Shown: positions 16,556 to 26,790 of the stretch, in pieces
How the letters are laid out: every line of letters starts with the position of its first letter
Position numbering within the stretch: position 1 is the stretch's first letter
From: Bacteroidales bacterium
Lineage (GTDB): Bacteria > Bacteroidota > Bacteroidia > Bacteroidales > UBA932
NCBI GenBank assembly: GCA_017452265.1
Contig: JAFTMS010000029.1
Location: 1 to 51,254, forward strand
Reading direction: 5' to 3'
Length of the DNA: 51,254 nt
Made by a program: the position numbers and the translations under genes
Notes under the pieces: generated by a model
What the model saw: only the letters and a program-made list of their open reading frames with translations
The model's database searches: none
Told to the model about the DNA's origin: nothing

Positions 16556-18430
16556 TTATTGTAAATAGAAGTCGTTCTGGTCTTCCGGGGATGAGAGAGC
16601 CTCATTGTAGAGGAACTCGTTGTACGGGAAGGCGGCAAGAAGGGCCTTGCGGGTCTGGACAGGGTCAGTGCTGTAGCGGAAGCCCTGAGGATAGATGCTG
16701 CTCTTCTGTTCATCTATCACATATGACTGCTCCCATCTGTCGAGGAAGGCGTTCTTAGGCACCGAAATATTGTCCACAAGCCACTGTGCCCCATGTCTGT
16801 GGGTCTCGTTCCACTCGTGGCCTTCTCCATAGAGTTCGAAGATACGCTCCCAGAATATGGCGGACAGCAGTTCGTCCTTGTCAGCGAAAGTCCGGTTCTC
16901 CCATGACGGCATGTCCGAATCCTCCTCGCCGTCAGGCACGCTGTGGCGGGCACGGGCATGCAGCACTTCGATGTATTGCCGGGCTGAAGCCTCGTCGTCA
17001 AGATATGCAGCCGCCTCGGCAGCATTGAGATAGACCTCGGCAAAACGCATGAAGTAGAAGTCGTGGTCTCCCTCGTCGTAATTGTAGGAATAGCTCCAGT
17101 ATTTCCTGAAATAAGGGAAGCACTGGTATTTGTCGGCATCATTGGATGAGGAGATGTGCGTGTTAAGGATCTGAGGATATATCTTCGTCGGATTGTCCGA
17201 TATGGTGGTCTCGTATTCATAGAAATACAAGGTGGCATCGATGCGCGGATCCGAACCGTTCATGTAGAGGGTGACGTCCTTGCCCTTGAACTTCACGGTT
17301 TCAAGGTCTCCGGGATAAGTCTCGCACCATTTCTGGAACACCCACCTGTTCGGCCTCCAGCGTCCCATGTTTCCGTTTGTCTTGGCAGGATCGACATGCG
17401 AAGAGCCGGCAGGGAACTTGGGAAGGACACGCTCGGACATATATGAAGTGAGCCCGCAGGTCGGCGTGTAAGTGAGCGAGAATATCTGTTCGGGATTCAT
17501 CCATGCGTCATAGCCGTTGCGGCTGAACTCAGGAGTGAACATGAACAGGTCGGAGAACTTCTCCACAAGCCTGTACCGGCATTCCGCATCATATGTATCC
17601 GTACCAGGAATGATCCTTTCGGCATATTCCAATGCCTTTGCATAGGCATCGGCAGCCGACGAAATGCCTATCGCGCTGAAATCCGGTGCACGGCCTTCCT
17701 TGGAAGAGTCCCAGAAATTGTCGTCAGGAGACGCGAGGAGCGATCCTATGGTCACATAGACGCTCGACAGGAAGGCTACAGGAGCATATCTGTCCGGTCT
17801 CGGTACGGAGAAGCCGATTTCCTTCACACGGGCAGGAGAGCGCATGTACTGAGCCGCATATTCGAAGTCTTCGATGATCTGCATGTACACCTTCGAGAAA
17901 TGGGTGCGCGGGCAGTTCGTAGAAGATTCGACGGATATTGTCTCCAGACGCAACGGCAGGTCGCCCCAGAGCCTGACGGCAGAGAAATACAGCACTGCCC
18001 TGTAGAAACGGGCCTCGGCCTCGATCTCCTTCTTGTAGGACTCGTCCACCGGTGAATCGGGAAGACTGGCTATCAACACGTTGCATCCGTTTATCGCATT
18101 ATAGATGTAACGGAAGAACTTGTTGTTGGTATCGGTGGTGGAATACTGGGTGAAATACAGCGACGACTCCCACTTATGCTTGTTCAGTCGTGCCGAGCCG
18201 GCCCAGTGCGTCAGGCCTGACGGGATAGAGAAGATCTCCATAGGCTCGCCTGTGAAGCCGAATGTACCCGAAAATTTCGCTATAATGCCGAATACGTCGC
18301 TTTCAAGCATCTCCTCGGTGGAATATGGTGAGGAAATACCCGTCGTCTGCTTCTCCTCCAGAAAACTGCTGCAGGAACACAGGAAGGCAAGCGCACCTAT
18401 AAAAAGCATCATCTTTTTCATATATCGCAT
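16556..18430 (-). CDS. SusD/RagB family glycan-binding lipoprotein
   Basis: SusD-type proteins sit on the cell surface as the lid of the SusC channel and bind glycans. The 624 residues include a lipobox signal ('LAFLCSC'); a second ATG at 18421 is an equally plausible start. Family segments include 'EIEAEARFYRAVLYFSAVRLWGDLPL', 'YDAWMNPEQIFSLTYTP', 'FYFMRFAEVYLNAAEAAAY' and the C-terminal 'RIFELYGEGHEWNE'. The start is only 4 bp after the stop of the SusC gene, the normal SusC-SusD pairing. That SusC gene is interrupted by a stop codon (see 18435-21629). Confidence 0.95.
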   Translation of the reverse strand: MRYMKKMMLFIGALAFLCSCSSFLEEKQTTGISSPYSTEEMLESDVFGIIAKFSGTFGFTGEPMEIFSIPSGLTHWAGSARLNKHKWESSLYFTQYSTTDTNNKFFRYIYNAINGCNVLIASLPDSPVDESYKKEIEAEARFYRAVLYFSAVRLWGDLPLRLETISVESSTNCPRTHFSKVYMQIIEDFEYAAQYMRSPARVKEIGFSVPRPDRYAPVAFLSSVYVTIGSLLASPDDNFWDSSKEGRAPDFSAIGISSAADAYAKALEYAERIIPGTDTYDAECRYRLVEKFSDLFMFTPEFSRNGYDAWMNPEQIFSLTYTPTCGLTSYMSERVLPKFPAGSSHVDPAKTNGNMGRWRPNRWVFQKWCETYPGDLETVKFKGKDVTLYMNGSDPRIDATLYFYEYETTISDNPTKIYPQILNTHISSSNDADKYQCFPYFRKYWSYSYNYDEGDHDFYFMRFAEVYLNAAEAAAYLDDEASARQYIEVLHARARHSVPDGEEDSDMPSWENRTFADKDELLSAIFWERIFELYGEGHEWNETHRHGAQWLVDNISVPKNAFLDRWEQSYVIDEQKSSIYPQGFRYSTDPVQTRKALLAAFPYNEFLYNEALSSPEDQNDFYLQ

Positions 18431-18434
18431 CTCC

Positions 18435-21400
18435 TTAGAATCTTAGTTTCACATCAAAGCTGTATGTGCGCGGTATCGGCGCCGAAGCTATGTCCACGCC
18501 CATGCGCTTCACATTCGCTCCGAAAGAATTGTTGACCGGACTCCACCCTGTGTATTCCGTCAGCACGAAGACATTGGCACACGACAGGCCGAAGGAAAGG
18601 CCCTTGAGCACCTTCTGCTTCTTCGACTTGAGCGGCACCGAATAGCTCAACGACAGGTCGGACATACGCAGGTAAGAGCCGTCCTCGACCGTCCTTGTCG
18701 AGAATATGGCATCGTCTCCGCTCATCTTCGCCAGTCCCGGCCACTTATTGCTCCTGTTTTCAGGAGTCCAGGCATTGACATATGCAGACTTGCGCACATT
18801 ATGGTTCGGCTGGTACACATCGTATTCCTGAGTGTTGCTCAGATTGAAGATGTCGAAGCCGTAAGCTCCCGAGAACTGTGCGTTCAACGTGAGGCCCCGC
18901 CATGAGATCGAAGTATTGAAGCCGTAGGTGAATTTCGGAAGCGGATTGCCGATGATGGTGCGGTCGCCTTCCTCTATATATCCGTTTCCGTTCAGGTCGG
19001 CATACTTGACATATCCCGGGCCTCTTGTATCACCTTCGGCAAAGCCCGGTCCGGTCTCCCCTTCCTGCACGATGCCTTCCATGATGTAGCCGTAGAAAAG
19101 GCCCATAGGCTGTCCTTCGATGAAGATGTTTATAGGATCGGTGTTTCCGGAATTCTGGAGCACGGAGCCGTTGAAGTAGCTGACCTTCCGCTTGCTGTCA
19201 CGGGTTATCCAGAGTTCACCGCTGTTGCCGCTTTCCCCGACGTCAATGATGGTGTTCCGGTTGAAGGATATGTTCCCGCCGAGAGTCCATTCCACTCCGG
19301 CGATCTGCACAGGAACTGCCTCGACGGTAATTTCCATTCCCTTGTTCCTTATGCAGCCGTCATTCATGGCTATGGTCTCGAAGCCGGTCGAAAGGGCCAC
19401 GTTCTTCGTCTGGAGCAGGTCACGCGTATCCTTGAGATACATGTCATACGTCAGCGTGAAGCGTCCCCTCCACAAGGACAGGTCGAGTCCGACGTTATAC
19501 TGCTCCGATGTCTCCCATTTGAGTTCGGGATTGTTGATGTTGGACGGATATATGGCAGTTTCCTCACCGCTTGATGCATAATGGTTGCCGACAGCGCCCG
19601 AACCATAGGTCGCAAGCGTCTGGTAATTCGAGATGGCCTGGTTTCCGACACGTCCCCAGCCGACACGCAGCTTGGCATTGGACACGACCGGTATTGTGAA
19701 CCAAGGTTCGTCCGCGATTCTCCATGCGAAGGCGAATGACGGGAACTGTGACCATTTGTTGCTGCCCTGGAAACGGCTCGAACCGTCGAAACGATAGGTC
19801 GCCGTGAGGACATAACGGTCGTCATAATTGTAGACGGCACGAGCAAAGAAGGACAGGAGGCTGTTGGAGCCTTCCGCATATCTGAAGCTTGCATAGCGCG
19901 GATCCGACAGGTTGAGGTCGTTGATGTCCGGCAGCTCCTGAGGAAGATTCTTTCCCTGCACGTTCTCGGTCATGGTGCTTACGCGTGAAAGCGACTGTCC
20001 CACTGTGCCCTGAAGGTTGTGCCTGCCCATCTTCTTATTGAACATGACGAGATTGTCCAGATTGTATCTTACATTGGTCCCATGTCCCCAGCCTATGGTG
20101 TTTCCGTCGGTCGGAGCAAGCTTCGAAGCACGGGTCTTCACACGTGACTGAGCCTGAAAATCACCTCCGAAAGTGGATTTGACGGTGAGCCACGGGAGTA
20201 TCTTCCATTGCGCGAAGAGCGAAGGATTGATACGGTAGCGCTCGGACGTGTTCTTGCTGAGTTTCAGCCATCTGTTAGGGCCGTACATGAGTTCGCCGTC
20301 ATCTCCTATATCCGCCTCAAGGTCGTCAGGGTCGGCGGTGACATATGGCCTCGTCCTCATCATCGAGCGCAATATTCCCGACGCTCCTGTCAGGGTGCCT
20401 CCTGCGGAAGCCGCGTTCACAAGGTTGGAGAAGGTGTAGCCGAAACCGGACTTGAAGCCGACGGTGAAGTTGCGGAAGAGCTTCTTCTCAAGATTCAGAC
20501 GTACGGTAAGATTGTCCGAAGACGTATTCCTTAGTATACCCTCGTTATGATTGTATCCTGCGGAGAAGAGATAGTTGCATCCCTTGGAATTGCCGCTCAC
20601 GGACACATAGTAGCGCTGGCTTATGCTCGTACGCATCACATAGTCCTGCCAGTCGATCGGCACGACGTTGAGATTGTCGCCCATCACATACTTTCCGTTG
20701 CCGTCACGCAGTTCCGGATCCTTGAATATCTTCTTCAGGGTCGAGGTGGAGGCGGAAGTGCCGAGCGCGTCAAGATAGCCGACGAAATCATCCAGATTCA
20801 TGACATCGAGCTTGTTCAGCCTGTGGTTTACGGACATGCCGGCATTGAACCTCAGCTGGGGGCTCGTGCTTCTGCCCTGCTTGGTGGTGATGAGGATCAC
20901 GCCGTTTGCGCCCTGAGAACCGTAAATGGCCGTTGCCGAAGCATCCTTCAGCACTTCCATCGAGGCGATGTCCTGCGGGTTGATTCCCGAGAGGCCGTTG
21001 GTGGTCTCGTTGGAATAGTAGTCATAGCCGGCAGTGAGGGACGTGACGCTTTCCGATTCGCCGTTGATGATGATTCCGTCAACGACATAGAGCGGTTCGG
21101 TCCTGCCTGTGAACGAGCCGAGGCCGCGCACCCTTATGGAGATTCCCGAATCCGGCGAGCCGCTGTTGGAAAGGACCTGTATGCCTGCCGCACGGCCGTC
21201 GAGTATCTGGTCGAGGCTTGTGCTCTTTGCCGCATCGTCCTCGTTTATGCGTACGGATGTCACCGAACCTGTAAGGTCCGAACGGCGCATCGCCCCATAG
21301 CCGACGACGACAACTTCGTCAAGGAGTTCGGCATCTTCCTTCAGCACTATATCGATGACGGCACGGCCGTTCACATCGACAGTCTAGCTCTTGTAGCTCA

Positions 21401-21629
21401 CACATGTCACCACAAGCTTCAGTCCCTTCTCCGACGGTATCCGAAGCGACCAGCGTCCGTCCAGATCGGTAACGGTTCCGACGGAGGCACGTCCTTCAAG
21501 AAGCACGGCAGCTCCGATGACAGGCTCACCCTTGACATCCTTCACTGTTCCTGATACGGTAACATCCTGGGCAAAGGCACATAGTGCCGAAAGGAGCGTA
21601 CCGATAAACATCAGCAATATCTTTTTCAT
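18435..21629 (-). pseudogene. SusC/RagA TonB-dependent receptor interrupted by an in-frame TAG
   Basis: The frame covers 1064 codons, a normal SusC length, but codon 82 is TAG (21384-21386). Before it stand a signal peptide ('MKKILLMFIGTLLSALCAFAQ') and most of the carboxypeptidase-like domain ('VSGTVKDVKGEPVIGAAVLL'). Directly after it, in the same frame, are 'TVDVNGRAVIDIVLKEDAELL', the 'EVVVVGYG' box, the plug ('GRAAGIQVLSNSGSPDSGI', 'YVVDGIIING', 'VLKDASATAIYG') and the barrel. TAG is an ordinary stop elsewhere here (for example at 7906 and 8679), so recoding is unlikely. One C-to-T change from CAG would explain it. The rest is well preserved, so this is a very recent mutation, strain variant or assembly error. 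Confidence 0.9.
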
Positions 21630-21660
21630 AATAACTTTTCCATTAACAGATTACCATTTC

Positions 21661-23946
21661 TCAGAATGTCACGGAAAGACCTGCGACAATACTGCGGGAC
21701 ATGGGGTATGAGCCATAATCAAGGCCGTTCGACATTGCGCTCATGCCGAAGCTGTTCACATCGGGATTCCATCCGCTGTAGCCTGTGAACGTACACAGGT
21801 TGCGGGTGCTCAGCTGAACCGAAAGACTCTGCATCCATTTCACCTTTACCGGCACACTGTAGCGAAGTCCCAGTTCGTTCACCCTCAGGAAGTCTCCCTT
21901 CTCCACATAGTCCGGACTCAGTACCGGTGCACAGCCAGAAGGCATGCCCTGCTCGAGGATGAGACGGTTGAGATTTGCGATATGGTGGCCGGCGGCTCCG
22001 TCAAGCCCGAGGGAGACGGTGAAGCCTCCGATACGGACTGAAGTCGAGAACCCTCCATATATTACAGGCACCGTGTTCGCCAGAAGCATCCTGTCCGCTT
22101 CCGTCACGAGTCCTTCACCGGTCTGGTCCATATAGCTGCCGTCGCTGTCTGTGAGATAGCCGACAAGCATGCTGACAGGATAGCCCGGAAGGTTGCATGT
22201 CGCGCACATGCCGCCGCCGATCTCATTGCCCATGAAGTCAGCCGCTCCAAGGGAGACCAGACGGTTCGTATTCCATGCGAGAACGGCATTCATGTTCCAT
22301 TCCACCTTCCCTGTCGCCACCGGACGTGCATCAAGCTCGAATTCAAGGCCGCGGTTGGCCACAGAGCTTGATGCGCCATATGTGATGCGGTCGTACCATT
22401 TTCCTCCGAAGACGAGCCTGTCGGAAAGGAATCCGAACTTCGCTCCGGCATGCCACTCCTTGGTCAGAAGCTTCATCATGTCTTCCTCAAAAGGCATGTA
22501 TTTCTCGTAGCCGCTCCATCCGTATCCGCCGGCAAGCCTGATCGCCGACACCTTTTCATTGTCCGGCAGCAAGAGTTCGGCGAGATTCATCCATGCGGAC
22601 GCTGCCGGAAACAGATCCTTCACATCCCAGCCGTATTCCGGAGTGACGTCCGCACGCATGACGAGATCTGCACCGATGGCAGACTTCCATTCATAGGTTA
22701 TGTCCGCATAGGCTCCGAGATGGAAATATTCATTGCTGAAGACATGGTTGTATCTTTCCGTATTTCCGAGGGCGACGCCTTTGCCCCTGAGTTCGTCGGT
22801 CACGAAGTTGCGTGCGTTTATCGTATTGAGCTTGTCGCCGTTGCCCGTCAGAGAAGCGCCGACGACAGCCGTCAGATTATGTTCAAGATTGAAATAGCGG
22901 TGATATGTGAGCCTGGCGTCGGCATTGTAGCCGAAAAGCATCGAAGACATCACTGATGCGGCACCGCCGTTTGGATTCTCATCTGAAATCATTCCGAGCC
23001 CCACATGCCTTCCATACCAGATGACCCGCTTGTTTTCCTGAAGATCGAGGCCGGCGCTGAACTTCAGGGCAAGATGGCGTGTGAAGTTGAGCTGCAGCCA
23101 TGCGGACATCACGCCGCGATAATCTTCAGTATCGTCATCATATTCGCTGAGCCATGTCTCCTGCGTGACATTCTCTGAAAGCGAAGGATCGCGCAGGGCA
23201 AGCGTATAGGAAGGACAGCCGACCCATGCCGTTCCTGCCGGAGACGACGATTTTCCGACACTCAGGAGCGCATTCAGCCCGAACCACACGAGCCTGTCGC
23301 TTCCCGACGTCTCGTAATTTCCCCTGACCGTTCCGTAGCTGCTTCCGTTGCGTTTGAGCACGCCGTCGATGGAGCGGAACGAGCCGGACACATTGTAGCT
23401 GTTTCCGCCGGCGCTTCCGCTTACACCGACCGTATGGCTGTGGGATATGCCGTATCCCTGCACTCCTGAAGCAGCCATGTTCAGGGAGACATCAGAGTTC
23501 CAGCGTATGTCAAGTTCACGGCCGGTGCTGCGCTTCGTCCTGATGATCACGACACCGTTCGCGCCTCTTGCGCCATATATGGCTGTCGCAGAAGCATCCT
23601 TCAGGACCTCGATGCTTTCTATTTCGGACGGAATGAGGAAGGACAGCGGATTCAGCGCTGAAGAACAGCTCTTCCCGTCATACTGCCAGAACGCATCACG
23701 GTTGTCGTTGAGATTCTGCGAAATCATCACTCCGTCCACGATGTAGAGGGGCTGATTGTCCGAACGCAGCGAGTTGATGCCCCTTATGTTCACATTCACG
23801 TTTCCGACCGGATTGCCGTCAAAGGAACCCACGTATACGCCGGCGACTTCTCCACGAAGCATGTCTGCGACCGTTTCCTGAGCCTTGGCGGACATCGCGG
23901 AAAGGCCGAGCACAAGGCAGAATATTGTCTTTAAAGTATTTTTCAT
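21661..23946 (-). CDS. Short TonB-dependent receptor (SusC-like, no N-terminal regulatory domain)
   Basis: This 761-residue outer-membrane protein has a signal peptide ending 'AMSAKAQ'. It passes straight into a plug domain ('DMLRGEVAGVYVGSFDG', 'RGINSL', 'YIVDGVMISQ', 'EVLKDASATAIYGARGANGVV') and a beta-barrel ending in 'SIVAGLSVTF'. It lacks the carboxypeptidase-like domain found in most SusC proteins and is about 300 residues shorter. No SusD gene stands directly beside it; the next gene upstream is a lipoprotein (6 bp gap) that could be its surface partner. It lies 31 bp before the interrupted SusC gene. Confidence 0.92.
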   Translation of the reverse strand: MKNTLKTIFCLVLGLSAMSAKAQETVADMLRGEVAGVYVGSFDGNPVGNVNVNIRGINSLRSDNQPLYIVDGVMISQNLNDNRDAFWQYDGKSCSSALNPLSFLIPSEIESIEVLKDASATAIYGARGANGVVIIRTKRSTGRELDIRWNSDVSLNMAASGVQGYGISHSHTVGVSGSAGGNSYNVSGSFRSIDGVLKRNGSSYGTVRGNYETSGSDRLVWFGLNALLSVGKSSSPAGTAWVGCPSYTLALRDPSLSENVTQETWLSEYDDDTEDYRGVMSAWLQLNFTRHLALKFSAGLDLQENKRVIWYGRHVGLGMISDENPNGGAASVMSSMLFGYNADARLTYHRYFNLEHNLTAVVGASLTGNGDKLNTINARNFVTDELRGKGVALGNTERYNHVFSNEYFHLGAYADITYEWKSAIGADLVMRADVTPEYGWDVKDLFPAASAWMNLAELLLPDNEKVSAIRLAGGYGWSGYEKYMPFEEDMMKLLTKEWHAGAKFGFLSDRLVFGGKWYDRITYGASSSVANRGLEFELDARPVATGKVEWNMNAVLAWNTNRLVSLGAADFMGNEIGGGMCATCNLPGYPVSMLVGYLTDSDGSYMDQTGEGLVTEADRMLLANTVPVIYGGFSTSVRIGGFTVSLGLDGAAGHHIANLNRLILEQGMPSGCAPVLSPDYVEKGDFLRVNELGLRYSVPVKVKWMQSLSVQLSTRNLCTFTGYSGWNPDVNSFGMSAMSNGLDYGSYPMSRSIVAGLSVTF

Positions 23947-23952
23947 AGGCTG

Positions 23953-25134
23953 TTACTCGTAATGCAGGATGAACTTGGAAAGATGGCAGACCCTGTTGCC
24001 CAGACCGATGAACCTGTAGACTTCCCCAGGCTGAGGCTGGCCGTTCACATCCTTGCCGCCCTCACCGAGGTTCAGGACGAAATGGTCATCCACTCCCTGC
24101 TCCGTGAAATCATACGAATCGCTGAGGACGATACGGTTGTCGTCGTCCATGTTCTCCATCCTTGCCTTTATCTTATATTCCTTGTCATCTCCCTTAAGGA
24201 AGATCTCTACAGTCTTCAGGGTGCATCCTTCGATACCCGGGAAAGCGACAAATCCCCTGTTGCTGCCCACCTTTGTCTTGTAGACGATGTATGAATCCTT
24301 GAAATTAATCAGACGTACAGATATTTCATACTCGTTTTCACCGCACATGAACCTGTGGGATGTCACCTCTGCAGAGGTCTTCGCAGGAAGGGACGGAGTG
24401 TAGATGTCGGACGAGAAGTCTATGGTCATGAACGGCCTCTGGGTATATGTGACTTCAAGAGGTTCAAGACCTTCCACCTGAGGAACGATACGTATCAGGC
24501 CTTCGGAAAGGACAGCCGGATCACAGCCGCTGTTCGTATACGTGAATGTGATTTCCTGTCCTTCACCAGCCTCACCGGATGTTCTGGACAGTTCGATTCC
24601 CGTCAGACCGTCCTCAACCGCCTCAGCAGTCCACGCACAGTTGGTCGTGAATACGAGCCTTCCCTCCTCATCCGGCGAGAGCTGCGTATCCGCCGGCTCT
24701 TCAAGCCTCAGATACGGATCGGCCCCCGCCTGGATGACGGGAATGCTCTTGAAAAGCTGACCCTCAGAATACAGATTCAGGACTCCCTTGACAGGGGTTG
24801 TGGAGAAGTTGGTTTCAAATGTCACGGTAATGTCAGTCTCGTGTGCCGTGCCTGTGAGGTTGAAATGTTCACACACATCGATGGTGCCCCATTCGACCTG
24901 TCCTGAAAGGCCTACGGGATTGACGGCATTGTCCAGATGGGCATACCAGCTTCTGTTGGACCGGATGCGGATGACCTGCCGGTTCAGGGTCGTTTCGTCT
25001 GCAGATTCTGCAGGGGCGTACACGGAAGCCTTGTCGGTTTCCAGGATCATCGCCTCGCCTGCGGAACTGCCGTCAAGGCAGGCTGCGAGCATGAAGCCCG
25101 CAGCTGCCATGCAGCATATGTTTCTGAGAGTCAT
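23953..25134 (-). CDS. Surface lipoprotein with BACON/Ig-like repeats
   Basis: The 393-residue protein has a lipobox signal ('AAAGFMLAAC'). Two segments look like BACON-type beta-sandwich repeats: 'IRSNRSWYAHLD' (about residues 52-63) and 'FTTNCAWTAEAVEDG' (about 158-172). A further beta-rich C-terminal domain ends in 'CHLSKFILHYE'. Such proteins in PULs are usually surface glycan-binding proteins or spacers. It lies 6 bp before the short TonB-dependent receptor, so it may serve as that receptor's binding partner. Specific ligand unknown. Confidence 0.7.
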   Translation of the reverse strand: MTLRNICCMAAAGFMLAACLDGSSAGEAMILETDKASVYAPAESADETTLNRQVIRIRSNRSWYAHLDNAVNPVGLSGQVEWGTIDVCEHFNLTGTAHETDITVTFETNFSTTPVKGVLNLYSEGQLFKSIPVIQAGADPYLRLEEPADTQLSPDEEGRLVFTTNCAWTAEAVEDGLTGIELSRTSGEAGEGQEITFTYTNSGCDPAVLSEGLIRIVPQVEGLEPLEVTYTQRPFMTIDFSSDIYTPSLPAKTSAEVTSHRFMCGENEYEISVRLINFKDSYIVYKTKVGSNRGFVAFPGIEGCTLKTVEIFLKGDDKEYKIKARMENMDDDNRIVLSDSYDFTEQGVDDHFVLNLGEGGKDVNGQPQPGEVYRFIGLGNRVCHLSKFILHYE

Positions 25135-25176
25135 TGTATAAAGTGTCAGTTTATGTTGCTTATATTGCTGATTATA

Positions 25177-26604
25177 TTACTTGTAAATCAGTTCGATGTA
25201 TTCGACACATGATGTGCCCATTGTCGTTATTAATTTATACGAAGTATTTGCCTGTGCGGTTTCAGTGAAAATCACAGGTGATTCACCATCATTCTTTACA
25301 TAAGGAGAGAATATGTGCGAGGCACGTAGCACGACATTGTTCATCATAGGGAATGCATATGTCAGCTTGTCGTTCACTTCGCTTTTATCAGCTTTGTACA
25401 CTCCGGTCACATTCTTTGCATCTGCATCAGCCGTCTTGATGACCATGTTGGCAATGCCGTTCTGGGTATGGCTACGCCACGAAACCACGACATCCTTCAA
25501 GGTCTTGCCCTCAATCGCAGGAGTAATGACATATGCATTTTTTGCAAACTGTGCATAGCCATATGTTTTGTAAGTCATGGAAGAATAATCCATGGCATAT
25601 GACTTACCATTGAATGTCACGACAATGGATGATTCCGGAGACTCTGCAAGATTCGTATTATGAGCATTCTTTGTAAAATTTACAAGTATGCTCGTATAAT
25701 CCGTAAGATAATCCGCAGTCATGACGTTAGTAACGATGTCACCGAGATCAAGATACTCGTTGCGTACGATCGTTGCATTTTCCGAAGTGCGCTCGTACAC
25801 CTTTCCGTCGGTCGTCGTGACGGTCACTGTCAGCGTGGCAGTTCCCGACGTAGGGAATGCAGTCACCACATACGTTCCGGCAGCCATAGCTCCTCCACCG
25901 TTTGTTCCGCAATAGACGAACTTGTTCTCCTGTCCGCTTATCGAAGGATTGCCTTCAGCATCAAATTCCACCGTACATTTCCCGGAAAGCTTCTTGTTGG
26001 AAGAGAACCTGATTCTGGAGATGTCGCTGCCCTCGCTGACCGTGAACTTGATGTAGCCGCAGAGATTCATCATTGTGCCTGAAAGCATGTTGGTCGCCTC
26101 ATCCAGAACAGGTGAGCAGGCGGAGATGTTGGCTCCTTGAGTGAACGAATCCTTTTCAGCAAGCTGGAAGCTCGGAAGGAAGGTGGTCACGGCAACGGTG
26201 CCGGCATCTGCATCAGCAGCAAAATACGTTGCATCTATATTCTCGGATTTCAGATTCGGATATACGGCATAGAAAGGGCCTGAAGCATCAGCGAGAGTTC
26301 CTGTGAAGACATCCTCGGAATCGAAGATGAAGCCGTTGTTGTTTCCCGATGCATCGTAGATGGAGAGGTAGTCCTTTTCCTGCCATACCACAGCCTTGCC
26401 GTCAAGCGAAGATCTGGTCTGGGTTGAAGCAGTGAATGTATAGATGTCCGATGCATTTTCTTCCGATTCTTCATTTTCTTCAGGAGTTTCCTCCGGCACT
26501 GCCGGTGTTTCGGGATCGGAAGAAGCGGCTGGAGTCTCCTTTGTGCAGCCGGCCACGGCTATCACCGCAGCAAGCAGATAGATAAGTGTCTGTTTCATAT
26601 TCAT
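25177..26604 (-). CDS. Surface lipoprotein, fimbrillin-like N-terminal domain
   Basis: The 475-residue protein has a lipobox signal ('IAVAGC') and an acidic, proline- and glutamate-rich linker (about residues 25-52). Next comes a domain with 'TRSSLDGKAVVWQEKDYLSIYD', a pattern seen in Bacteroidota fimbrillin-like lipoproteins. The C-terminal part (about 300-475) is a separate beta-rich domain ending 'CVEYIELIYK', resembling the end of the next lipoprotein. In a PUL this suggests a surface glycan-binding protein, but no catalytic motif is seen. Start may be Met1 or Met3. Confidence 0.65.
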   Translation of the reverse strand: MNMKQTLIYLLAAVIAVAGCTKETPAASSDPETPAVPEETPEENEESEENASDIYTFTASTQTRSSLDGKAVVWQEKDYLSIYDASGNNNGFIFDSEDVFTGTLADASGPFYAVYPNLKSENIDATYFAADADAGTVAVTTFLPSFQLAEKDSFTQGANISACSPVLDEATNMLSGTMMNLCGYIKFTVSEGSDISRIRFSSNKKLSGKCTVEFDAEGNPSISGQENKFVYCGTNGGGAMAAGTYVVTAFPTSGTATLTVTVTTTDGKVYERTSENATIVRNEYLDLGDIVTNVMTADYLTDYTSILVNFTKNAHNTNLAESPESSIVVTFNGKSYAMDYSSMTYKTYGYAQFAKNAYVITPAIEGKTLKDVVVSWRSHTQNGIANMVIKTADADAKNVTGVYKADKSEVNDKLTYAFPMMNNVVLRASHIFSPYVKNDGESPVIFTETAQANTSYKLITTMGTSCVEYIELIYK

Positions 26605-26626
26605 ATTGTCATAGTGTTATTGATGT

Positions 26627-26782
26627 TTACCATTCCAGTTCATTGTCACCGCCTGTCAGCTCATTCACGAAGCTTGAATTCAGTACATTCTGCTCTATCT
26701 GTATCTCGACATAAGAGCATTCGGGCGCGACATAGGCGCGGTCAGTTACATTCTTTCTCATTGTCTTAATGTTTTTAATCAT
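26627..26782 (-). CDS. Small 51-residue PUL-associated protein
   Basis: A short frame that automatic annotation could miss. It begins 'MIKNIKTMRKNVTDRAYVAPEC', continues 'SYVEIQIEQNVLNSS' and ends in acidic 'GGDNELEW'. The layout (basic start, 'Y..PE', a 'V(E/L)(L/I)' strand, Gly/Asp-rich acidic end with a final Trp) matches small peptides encoded near SusC/D loci and lipoproteins in Bacteroidales. No signal peptide is evident and its function is unknown. It starts 8 bp after the stop of the 145-residue gene and ends 22 bp before the 475-residue lipoprotein gene, so it fills what would otherwise be a gap in the operon. Confidence 0.7.
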   Translation of the reverse strand: MIKNIKTMRKNVTDRAYVAPECSYVEIQIEQNVLNSSFVNELTGGDNELEW

Positions 26783-26790
26783 GTTATCAT

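Noticed and set aside
18435-21374. Independent SusC gene starting at GTG 21374
   Set aside because: That start would lack a signal peptide and begin inside the carboxypeptidase-like domain; the frame is continuous with the upstream signal peptide apart from one TAG.
21384-21386. TAG recoded as an amino acid in this genome
   Set aside because: TAG ends the POT, TIGR02757, ABC-F and propeller genes at sensible positions, so it is a normal stop here.
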